Shown here: piece after piece, positions 54,144 through 64,000 of the stretch
How positions within the stretch are numbered: position 1 is the stretch's first letter
How the letters are laid out: each line of letters starts with the position of its first letter
From: Eutypa lata
Taxonomy: Eukaryota; Ascomycota; Sordariomycetes; Xylariales; Diatrypaceae
Assembly (NCBI GenBank): GCA_022661535.1
Contig: JAKULF010000006.1
Coordinates: forward strand, 3,963,001-4,027,000
Direction of reading: 5' to 3'
Length of the DNA: 64,000 nt
Translations under genes and position numbers: made by a program
The notes under the pieces: model-generated
Databases searched by the model: none
Told to the model about the DNA's origin: nothing
Seen by the model: only the letters and a program-made list of their open reading frames with translations

Positions 54144-57100
54144 CGAAGGTTTAGTTAAAAAAGCGATATAAATTATTGTTAATTTAATTTAAAATTATAT
54201 AATAATATATATAAATAATAAATATATAATCTTTATTAATTAATATAAATAAACGTAAAAATAAAATATAAATAATTAAAATATAATTTTAAAATAATTT
54301 AATATTATATATATAACTTAAATAAACTTTATTAATTTAAAATAAAAAAATATTAATAAAAATAAAATACATATTACGTATAATTTATATTTAAATATAA
54401 AATAAATTATTAAACGATAATTACGTATTTATTATAAAATATAATTTAAAAAAAAATTAAAATATATATATATAAATTTAAATTCGTTTTAAATTATATT
54501 AAAATAAAGTTAAATTTTTAAACGAAAAATATAAAAATATAAAGTTTAATTTCGTTAATAAATTAAAAAAAAATAACGATAAATAAAAAAAAAATTAAAA
54601 TTAATTTAAATTTATATTAAAATCGAAAATTTTAAATAAATAACTTAATTATTTAAAATTAAATAAACATTTTACGAATTTATTTAAAAATTATTATACT
54701 TTTATTATACTTTTTATTTAAAATATATTTTATAATTATATTATTATCGTTTTTAAATTATATTAAATTTAAATAAATTTATTATTATTTAATTAAATAA
54801 TAATTTTTATTAATCTTTTTATTTTCTTTAATATAATTTTAAATTAATCTTAATTTTATATAAAAATAATAATTTTAATATATTATATAAGCAATGCTTA
54901 ACGAAAAAAAAAAATATATATATATAATATAATCTTAAATTATATTTAATCGAAAAATTTCGTAAAAAAAAATCCCGACGAAATTTCTTAATAAAACTTT
55001 TTTAAATACGAAAAATAAATTAAAAATATATTTAACTTTTTATTTTAAAATAAAATAAATTTAATTTAAAATCGTTTTATATATAATTTAATATTAAATT
55101 AAAAGTTATTTTAAATATTTAATTATATAATTAATAAATTTAATAATAAAATTATTAAAATATACGTTATATAATATTATTTTAATTTATTAATTCATAT
55201 TATAATTAATTTTAAAAAAATTAATTATTATATTTAATATAAATTAATATTAATATACGAAAAACTATAAATTCGTAATTTAACTTTAATATTAAAGCTT
55301 AAAAATATTAATATATATATATTTTAAAAAATATTAAATAAAAGAATTTCGAAAATATATATTAAATATAATTTATATACGTATAATAAATATATTAACG
55401 ATATTTTTAAAATTAATAATTATTTTATTAAATAAAAACTTTTAAATTAATTATATTAAAAACTTTATTATATATAAAACTTTAATATAAATATAAATTA
55501 TATCGAAATTATATTAAAATTATATTAATAATATTTAACGATTTTAAACATTTTCGTTAAATTATTTACTTTCGATATAATTATAACGAAATTTTTTATT
55601 ATAAATATATTTATTTAATAATATAATATATAAATAAAAAATATAATAATTACGATTTTTTAAAATTATTATTATTATATTAACAAAAAATTAAATTAAA
55701 AAAATAAAAGCTTTTATTATAATAACTTTAAAATCGTATTATAACGTAAATTAAATTAATTTAAAGTTATACGAAATTTATTTTAATTAACATCTTTTTT
55801 AAATTTTATTATATAATACGTAACGTTTTTTAAAAAAAGCCTTTTTATTATTTCGTTTTAAATTATAACTTAACGTATATTAATAATTTTTTACGCGTTT
55901 TTAAACGAAATAAAATACGTATAAAATATACTTTATATTTATATATTTAACGTATTAAAATTAATTTTATATTAAATTTAATTTATTAATTATTTTAAAA
56001 ATTATAATAAAAAACTTATTTATTTTATTTTATTTTTAAAAGTAAATATTTTTTAAATAAATTTTAATTTACTTTAAATATTTTATATTAATAACGTTTT
56101 AAAAAATATAAAGCTTAAATTTTATTCGTACGTAAAACGATTTAATAACTTTAAAAATATAATTATAATTATATTTAAAGTTAAAAAAAACGAAACTTAT
56201 ATTATATAAAATTACGATAAATATTTATATTTCTTTAAATTTAAAAACATTTTCTTTTTATTATATTATAATAAAAGAATTATATATTTATTATTCTTTA
56301 ACTTTAAGTTTACTTTTATAATATTTTATTAATAATCTTTTAAAAAAAATTCGAAATTATAATATTTTAATTTTAATTATTAATACGTATATTATTAATA
56401 CATTATTTAATTAATATATAATCTTTATTTAAATATATATTAATCTTTTATAATTAAATTTAAAACATTTTTAAAATATATTAAATTATATTAAAAATAT
56501 AACGTAATCGATTTTAAAATAACTTTTTTAACTTTTAATATTAAAGATAATATTAATAAAATTATTTATATAAAATAATTTCGGTAATTTTTATAAAACT
56601 TTAATTTCTTTAATATTTAATATAAATTTAAATTAAATAAAATATAATCTTTAATTAAACGATAAATATAAAATATTTAATTTTTAAGATTTTATAATAA
56701 TATTATTAAATTTTTCGTTATTTATATTAATAAAAAATAAATAAAAACATTTAAAAAATATTTTTATATATAAATGAATTTATTATTTAAAATAATTTAT
56801 AATAAAATAAATTTATATTTATTAATAAAATTATTTTTTTACGAATATAATATATATTTTATTTATATTTTTTATATATAATAAATTATATTAATATCGA
56901 TTTAAACATTATTATTTTCGAATACGTTTTTATAAATTAAAAAATAATTAAAATATATTATTAAGTTTTTTTACGATTATTTCTTTATTTAATAAAAACA
57001 TCGAGATTTTTAATACGATTTAAATATATTTATAATTTAAGTTTAAAAAATTTTTGATTTTTTAATATATTTACTTTAAATATATATAAAAAATAAATTT

Positions 57101-60100
57101 ATAAATTAAAAAAATATTTATATAATATATATTTATATTAATTTAAAATTAATTTATTTATAAATTTTAATTATTTATAAATTTTAATTTAAATAAATTT
57201 TAAAAAAAACATTTAATATATATAATTATTTTTTATAAAATTTATTTTTTTTAAGCTTTTAAATTTAAATTTTTAAAATTTAATATTATTTTTTAAATAA
57301 ATTAATTGTTTTTTATTTATATAAAAACGCGATTTTAAAAAATTATAAACTTTATTATTTTATTATATTTTAATACGTATTATATTTATTTAAAAATTTA
57401 ATTAAAGTTATATTAATATTATATAAAAACGAAAAATTAATTTATAAATAAAATGCTTAATTAACTTTAAAAAGAATTATATTAAATATATTTTAAAATT
57501 AATTTCGTAAATTAAATAAATGCTTTAAAACATATAAGCTTTAATAAAAAAAAACATTATATAATAAATAACTTTATAAAGCGTAATATATCGTTATTAA
57601 CGATTATTTTATTATAAATATATTTTAAAAACGTTTTATAATTTATTATTTAATATATTTAAATTAAATTAAATTAAAACGATTTATAAATTTTATTATT
57701 ATTTAAAAAAGTAATTTTAAAAGAATTAATATTTATTATAAATAATAAAATTTATTAAATAAAGTATATTTTATACGTTATATTTATAAGCATTATAAAT
57801 ATATAATTTTAATATAATATATATTTAAATATTAATAAATTTAAATAAAAACGTAATATTAATATAAAATAAAATAATAAAAAGAAAAACTTTAATTCTT
57901 TTTTAATTCTTTTAATTTATTAAATTCGTTAAAAATAATTTTAAATTATTTTTAACTTATATATTAAGTTTTTATTCGAAATTTAAATAATTTAATTTAA
58001 CGAGTAAAAATTATATTTATTAAGTTTTTAAAACAATTTCGAATTAATTTTAATTAAAAGTTATTAATATATTTAATATATTTCGAATAATTTAACGAAA
58101 AACAAAGTTTAATAATTAATTAAAAATAAATTAAATTACGAAAAATGTTTTTATAATAATTAAAAATTATATTTAAATTAAATTAAAATTAATTCGAATT
58201 AATTATTCATTTATCGTAATTATCGTTAACGACGAAAAATTTAAATATAATTTAAAACATTATAAAAATTATATTTAAATTAAATATAAATAATTTATTT
58301 TTTAACTTATCGTTATTATCGTTTATTACGTAAAGTTATAATATTATTTTAAATTATATTTTAAATAATTTTTTATTATATTTCTTTATAATATAATTTA
58401 ATTTATATTTAAGCTTAAGTTTTTTAATAAATTTATTAAAGTATATTTATTTAAATTTAAATAATAATTATTTTTAAATTAATTTTAAAATAATAAAAAA
58501 TAATATTTTAAATATAAAAGTTAATAATAAATAATTAAGTTTTTATAAATAAAGTTTATTTTTAAAAATAATAATAAAAGATATAATAATTATTATAAAA
58601 CGTTAAATAAAATTATTTAAAAAAAAGTTTATTATAAAAAAAATAAATAATAAATATAAAAAGTTAATTTAAAAAAAAAAATTATTAAAGTAATTAAAAA
58701 AGTAATTTAATTTTAATTTAATTTTAAATAAATTTTAATATAATTTATAAATAAAAATTTAAATAATTAAATATTAATTTAATATTAAAAGTTCGTAAAT
58801 TTATAATTTTAATAAATAAACGTAATAAAAATTAATTTTAAAATATATTATATTTAATTTAATAATTATGCATTAAGCGATTTATTATAAAAGGTTATAA
58901 TTAATAATTATATACGTTATTTAAATTAAATATAATATATATATAATGTTTATTAATTATAAATTAATTCGCGTATATATTTAAATTATTTAAAAAATTA
59001 ACTTTTTTTTATATATTTTTATTTTAATTTTTTTTTTTAAATATAATTAATATCGTAAGTATTTTTTTTATATATTTTTAATTTAATTTTAAATTATATT
59101 TAATTTTTTTTTTATAAATATTAAGTTTTTTAATATAATTTTAAATTATATATTATTAACGTTAATATAAACGCTTTTATTATTTTAATCGTTTATTATA
59201 ATTTAATTATAAGTATATTTATTATTTATATTGTTTTTATATTTAAATTATATTTAAATTATTTAATTAATATACTTTATATAATTATGTTATTTAATTA
59301 TTTAAGTTAATAATTATTCGTCGTTAATAAGTTTAAATATAATTTTAATATAATTTTTATTATTAATTTTTTAACGTTTATTTTTGATTTTAATTTAATC
59401 GTAATTAATTATCGTAAATATAATTTTAATATAATTTTTATTTATTTTAAATGTTAATTAAAAGTAATTTTAAACGTAAACTTAAAATATATTAATATTT
59501 AAAGTTTATATATAAATTTATTTAAGATTATATTAAAATTAATTTAAATAATTTATATCGTTTTAATAAGTTTTATATTTATTTACGTTTTATTTCGTTA
59601 TATAACTTATATATATATATTTAAATTATATCGAAATTATATTAAATTTATATTAATTTTATAATTATTTTTATAAAATATTTTTTAATTTTTATTATAA
59701 TTAATTCTTTTACAACTTTAATACGATATATTTTCGATATAATTTTAATTTAATTTATAAGTAATTTAATTATATATAACTTTAACGTTATATATATTAT
59801 TATTATTTATTTATAAGTAAGTTTAAAATTAATTTAAAATTATATTATAATTAATTTTTATAATTTTTTTTTTATAAACTTAAAGTTCGATAAATTATAA
59901 CGAAAAAGTTTAAGCGTAACGATAAAGCTTTTATTTATATTTAAATTAAATTAAAATTAAATTAATATTAATTTTAATATAATATAACGTTACGTCGTTT
60001 TGAATAAATAACGTTATTAATAATTCGAAATTAAATTTAAATAAAAATTATATATAAATTAAAATTATATAAAAATTAATATATATAATAATTTTTTTTA

Positions 60101-61639
60101 TTTTTTTTTAATAATTTTTATATTTAAATATAAATATATTATATAAGTTTCGTAATTAATTTAAAATTATATTATTTTAACGTTTTATAATAAAATAAAT
60201 TTTATTTTTATAAAAAAATTTAATTTTTATTTTTAACGATTTAATATAAATATATTTTTTATTTAATTTTTAAATTAATTTTATTTATATTTTATTTATA
60301 AAAATTATAATGTATTTTAAAAATATATTTTTTAATTTATATTTAAATTATTTTCGAATTAATATTATTAAAAGTTATTTCGAAAATCGTAAAAATTAAT
60401 TTTTTTTGTTTTTATTAACGTTAAATATCTTTTCGTTTTTTTAACGGCGTTTTTTTTATATTTTTATTTTTATATAAATTTTTATTTTATTTTTTATTTC
60501 GTTTAACGTTTTTTATTTTTTCGTTATTTTCGTTTTTTTTATTCGTTCGTTAATTCGTTCGTTTAAAGTTTAAATATAATTTACATTTAATTTTAATTTT
60601 TTTAAAAAATAATTTTAATTTAATTATATTTAATTTTTTATTTATAAATTTTATATTTTTAATATTTTTTTTATTATTTTTTTATAATTTTATTTTTAAT
60701 TATTTTTTTTTAATTAAATTCGAAAATAATAATAATATATATAAAGATTATATTAAAATTACTTTTTTATCGAATTTTTTTATTAACTTTTCGAAAATTT
60801 TTTTAATATTAAATCTTTTAAATAATTATATCGAGATTTTTTTAAATCGAATGTTTTTTTAAATTTTTTATTTATAATATATTTAACTTTTATTTTTTTT
60901 AATATATTTTTTTTTATTTTTAAATTGTTTTTTAATTTTTTATTTAAATTTAATAAAATTAATTCGAATATAATTAAAAATTATGTTTTTTTTAATTTAA
61001 TTATTATTATTACGTTTATAATATAACTTAAGCTTTTTATATATATTATTTAATTTTTTATACGTTTTTATATTTCGAAAAAAATTAAATTTAAAACGTG
61101 TTAAATAATGATTTAATGCGTTTTAAATATAGTTTTTTTTTTATAAGTTTTTTTAAAAATTTAAGCGTTTTTATTAAAAAAAGCATTAATTAATTAAATG
61201 TTTTTTTTATTTTTTTTTAAACGTATAAAAATTATATTTTATATATATTAATTTATATTTAAATTAAAGAAATAATAACGTTATTTAAAACGCTTAAAAA
61301 AGTACGTTATTTAATATTATAATTAATTTTAAAGTATATTAACGATTTAACGTTATCGTAATAACGAAAATAAAAATAATAACGATAATATCGAAATTTT
61401 TTTTATAAATATTTAATATATATTTAAATTATATTTAAATTAAACTTAATAATTAAATATTTTAAATTAAATATAATTCGTTATTATTATTATAACGAAG
61501 TAAATTTATTTTTTTAAAATATAATTAATAAATAATATAATTTAATTTTAAATTATATTTAAATTATATATTAATTTAATTTAAAATAAGTTTTTTTTTA
61601 TTTAATTATAAATATTAAGTTTTTTTTTAATAAATATTA

Positions 61640-61790
61640 CGTGTAAATTTTTAACGTTTAATTTCGATTTAATTTCGGTTTAATTTCGATTTTATTTCGA
61701 TCGTTTCGATTAATTTAATTAATTTAATTCGATTTAATTTATTTTTTATTTAATTTTAATTTAATTTAATTTAATTCGATTTTAATTTAT
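61640..61790 (+). repeat. Short tandem TTTAATTTCGA-type repeats
   Basis: Near the right end of the AT block the motif TTTAATTTCG(A/G) repeats with a period of about 11-12 bases, and TTAAT/TTCGAT variants continue to about 61790. Confidence 0.7.
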
Positions 61791-61870
61791 TTTAAATATA
61801 ATTTTAATTATATTTTTATATTTTATATAAATAATAAACGTTAAGTATAAATTTAAATTATATTAATTAT

Positions 61871-62670
61871 ACGTGATATGTGAATATTTTTCGTAATCCG
61901 AGGTAATGGAATTATTGCGTAATGAGGTGGCGGGCTTAATCCCTACAGGTAATCTTGGCAGTGCGCCCTAAGCTTTGGCCAAGCTTTCTTGGCCGAAGAT
62001 CCGAAGCTTGTGACATCTATGTGGGGATAATCCACTCTTGAACGTTCCCCGTATGAACTGGGATCCGTGCAATGCTCGAGGAACTACCTACTTTACTACT
62101 TAATTTTTGAGCTCGAATTGTGCGACGCGTCTAGAATGGATACGTGGAGAAAGAGTGGCGGAGGTTAAAATAGTTTCCTCATGGAAGGTCACGCTTCATC
62201 ATGGGGAGAAGTATGAGAAACAAAAAATCGCAAGGTATCGTAGATGTCAACCATCTAGGTCGGTGGCTTCAGTAGTTAGAGAGATGGCAGGACGCTAAAG
62301 AAGTACTTAGATGGGATCTAGACCATGACTCCGCGTATAGGGAAAGGAAAGGACCAGAGCTCCACAATTAATATATGTCTTGCGCCGGCCATGTCTTCTT
62401 TCATCATAAGCCGCGGAAGATGGGCCATCAGGGGAGGAAAGGGGAATGGGAATAGAAGACATGATATAGATATATAAAGCAGGGACGACGGCCAAAATGC
62501 ATCATCACTCTATTTAGGACTCGTGATTATAATCATAGCCTTCCATTCTTTCTAAGGCCAGTCCTTCGTTCATTATTATTCCCAGCCTGCGAAAGCACAT
62601 TCATTCATTCATTTATTCCGTTCTTCACAGGGTTACCCACTCACTTCACACGAATTCCATCACATTCACC
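61871..62670. other. Polygalacturonase upstream region
   Basis: Normal-GC DNA between the AT block and the polygalacturonase start. It contains a TATA box, a CATT repeat near 62599-62618 and AAGCTT-rich inverted repeats around 61970-62010. No gene is supported. Confidence 0.5.
62471..62478 (+). promoter_or_regulatory. Putative TATA box of the polygalacturonase gene
   Basis: TATATAAA lies about 193 nt upstream of the ATG at 62671; a single strong match in an otherwise non-AT-rich promoter. Confidence 0.55.
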
Positions 62671-63780
62671 ATGCGTACCGCAGGAGCTCTCACCATTTTG
62701 GGGCTCAGCAGCTGGGCTGTTGCAGCCCCTGCCGCTGCAGTCAGCGCGCCGTTCCAGGAGCGCGCCAGCTGCACGTTCACGTCGGCTTCGGCCGCGGCGT
62801 CGGGCAAGTCGTCCTGCACCAACATCGTGCTGAAGGGGATCACGGTGCCGGCGGGCGAGACGCTCGACCTGACGTCGCTCAAGAAGGGGACGACCGTGAC
62901 CTTCGAGGGCACGACGACCTTCGCGTACAAGGCGTGGGAGGGCCCGCTCATCAGCGTCTCGGGCACGGGCATCACGGTCAAGGGGGCCGCGGGGCACGTG
63001 ATCGACGGGCGGGGCGCGAAGTGGTGGGACGGCAAGGGCAGCAACGGCGGGGTGAAGAAGCCCAAGTTCTTCTACGCGCACAAGATGATCTCGTCGACCA
63101 TCACGGGCCTCAACGTGAAGAACACGCCCGTCCAGGGCTTCTCCATCAACGGCGCCTCGGACCTGACCCTCCAGGACATCACCATCGACAACTCGGACGG
63201 CGACACCGACACGGGCGGCCACAACACCGACGCCTTCGACGTCGGCTCCTCGGACGGCGTCCGCATCATCGGCGCCAACGTCAAGAACCAGGACGACTGC
63301 CTCGCCGTCAACTCGGGCACGAACATCCTGTTCACGGGGGGCACGTGCTCGGGCGGGCACGGCCTCAGCATCGGGTCGGTGGGCGGGCGCGACGACAACA
63401 CGGTGAAGGGCGTGGTGATCTCGAACTCGAAGATCAGCAACTCGCAGAACGGCGTGCGCATCAAGACGGTGTACGGCGCGACGGGCTCGGTCTCCAACGT
63501 CACGTACTCGGACATCACGCTCAGCGGGATCACCAAGTACGGCATCGTCATTGAGCAGGACTACGAGAACGGCAGCCCGACCGGGAAGCCTACCACGGGC
63601 GTCCCGATCACCGATCTCACGGTCAAGAAGGTCACTGGTACGGTCTCTTCGAGCGCAACTGATGTTTATATCCTGTGCGGAAAGGGCTCCTGCTCTGACT
63701 GGACTTGGTCGGGCAACAATGTCACTGGGGGCAAGACGAGCTCGAAGTGCTCTAACATCCCATCTGGCGCTTCTTGCTAG
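62671..63780 (+). CDS. Endopolygalacturonase, GH28
   Basis: Single-exon frame of 369 residues with strong GC3. Signal peptide residues 1-19 ([19 protein letters not shown]) and a short propeptide end at a monobasic QER before ASCTF. The right-handed beta-helix enzyme carries all GH28 motifs: NTDAFD (185-190), QDDC (207-210), GHGLSIGS (229-236) and RIKT (263-266), so the catalytic aspartates D187, D208 and D209, H230 and R263/K265 are present. Cysteine spacing (C34/C49, CLAVN with GGTC, and the C-terminal C..C pairs) matches family disulfides. It hydrolyses alpha-1,4-galacturonan in pectin outside the cell, consistent with a plant-associated or saprotrophic fungus. Its promoter begins about 800 bp from the RIP-type AT block. 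Confidence 0.97.
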   Translation: MRTAGALTILGLSSWAVAAPAAAVSAPFQERASCTFTSASAAASGKSSCTNIVLKGITVPAGETLDLTSLKKGTTVTFEGTTTFAYKAWEGPLISVSGTGITVKGAAGHVIDGRGAKWWDGKGSNGGVKKPKFFYAHKMISSTITGLNVKNTPVQGFSINGASDLTLQDITIDNSDGDTDTGGHNTDAFDVGSSDGVRIIGANVKNQDDCLAVNSGTNILFTGGTCSGGHGLSIGSVGGRDDNTVKGVVISNSKISNSQNGVRIKTVYGATGSVSNVTYSDITLSGITKYGIVIEQDYENGSPTGKPTTGVPITDLTVKKVTGTVSSSATDVYILCGKGSCSDWTWSGNNVTGGKTSSKCSNIPSGASC

Positions 63781-64000
63781 AGGGAACTTTGCACTGCTCC
63801 CAGAAACATGACTTAAGGGGTTCTATGATTCTTAATCTGACTAGGCTACTATTAGCACAGAGAAGTTAACAGTTACATGTAAACATCTGCAAAAGCGAGT
63901 CATATAATGTTTTAATATACTATTTTGTGGCGTATATGCAAGTCAACTCTAAATAAATAAAACCAATTTAACGATACTATAGAGCTACGTACGTATACGC
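63781..64000. other. 3' region of the polygalacturonase gene
   Basis: Terminator and downstream DNA to the window edge; nothing else is seen. Confidence 0.4.

Larger units (their letters stand above)
54125..61870. repeat. 7.7-kb AT isochore, RIP-degenerated
   Basis: Almost pure A/T over about 7,750 bases with no reading frame of 60 codons on either strand. The few C and G residues stand mostly as CpG (ACG, TCG, CGT, CGA) or in AAGCTT-like contexts, while CpA and TpG are rare and TpA is abundant. That is the footprint of repeat-induced point mutation (C-to-T at CpA). The original sequence, probably one or more transposable elements, cannot be read back. The left half is relatively A-rich in patches (58550-58720); the right part is T-rich on this strand (60380-61000). 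It is likely heterochromatic. A true centromere core is possible but would normally be longer. Confidence 0.85.

Noticed and set aside
54125..61870. Mitochondrial DNA insertion or mitochondrial contig
   Set aside because: No mitochondrial genes, tRNAs or long frames are visible; the CpG-restricted G/C pattern fits RIP better.
62641..63360. 239-codon minus-strand frame opposite the polygalacturonase
   Set aside because: R/V/D-rich shadow of a clear GH28 gene.

Overview
This window is nuclear DNA of a filamentous ascomycete (Pezizomycotina, most likely Sordariomycetes). The evidence is the gene structure (introns of about 50-160 nt with GTRNGY donors and CTAAC-type branch points), typically fungal families (HET, Helo-like STAND/NACHT, Cys-rich single-pass membrane proteins, GH28 polygalacturonase, acuF-like C2H2), CCCTAA telomere-type repeats, and an AT isochore of the kind left by repeat-induced point mutation (RIP). 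The species cannot be named from the sequence alone.

Layout. 1-7.1 kb is a conserved, GC-rich block: the 5' part of IML2 (-), SEM1/DSS1 (+), phosphoglycerate kinase (-) and an Mpv17/PMP22 protein (-). At 7.8-8.34 kb lies a complete 530-bp non-autonomous DNA transposon with 63-bp perfect terminal inverted repeats, a 9-bp target duplication and telomere-like repeats inside. 8.4-31 kb is a gene-sparse, lower-GC accessory region: a degenerate J-domain protein, a STAND/NACHT protein, two Cys-rich single-pass membrane proteins, a dual-specificity phosphatase with an in-frame stop, a DUF7924-like protein, an unusual C-terminal chromodomain protein, a small multi-pass membrane protein and a HET-domain protein. 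31.9-37.1 kb is again conserved: an aldo-keto reductase, a HIT protein, RPC10/RPB12 and GPN1/NPA3. 37.1-53.1 kb is mixed: a secreted protein of unknown fold, an acuF-like zinc-finger protein, a TfdA-type dioxygenase, an SDR, a possibly broken transcription-factor-like gene and a SurE phosphatase. 54.1-61.9 kb is a roughly 7.7-kb block of almost pure A/T with no reading frame. An endopolygalacturonase follows at 62.7-63.8 kb.

How the genes relate. The conserved blocks hold unrelated housekeeping genes (proteasome lid, glycolysis, RNA polymerase subunit and its assembly GTPase). Two of these, RPC10 and GPN1, are convergent neighbours with related roles. The 8-31 kb island groups families known from fungal non-self recognition and surface sensing (STAND, HET, Cys-rich membrane proteins, phosphatase); that they act together is inference only. 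All multi-exon models were made by hand from splice signals and protein continuity, and exon coordinates are given in each entry. No tRNA, rRNA or CRISPR array was recognised.
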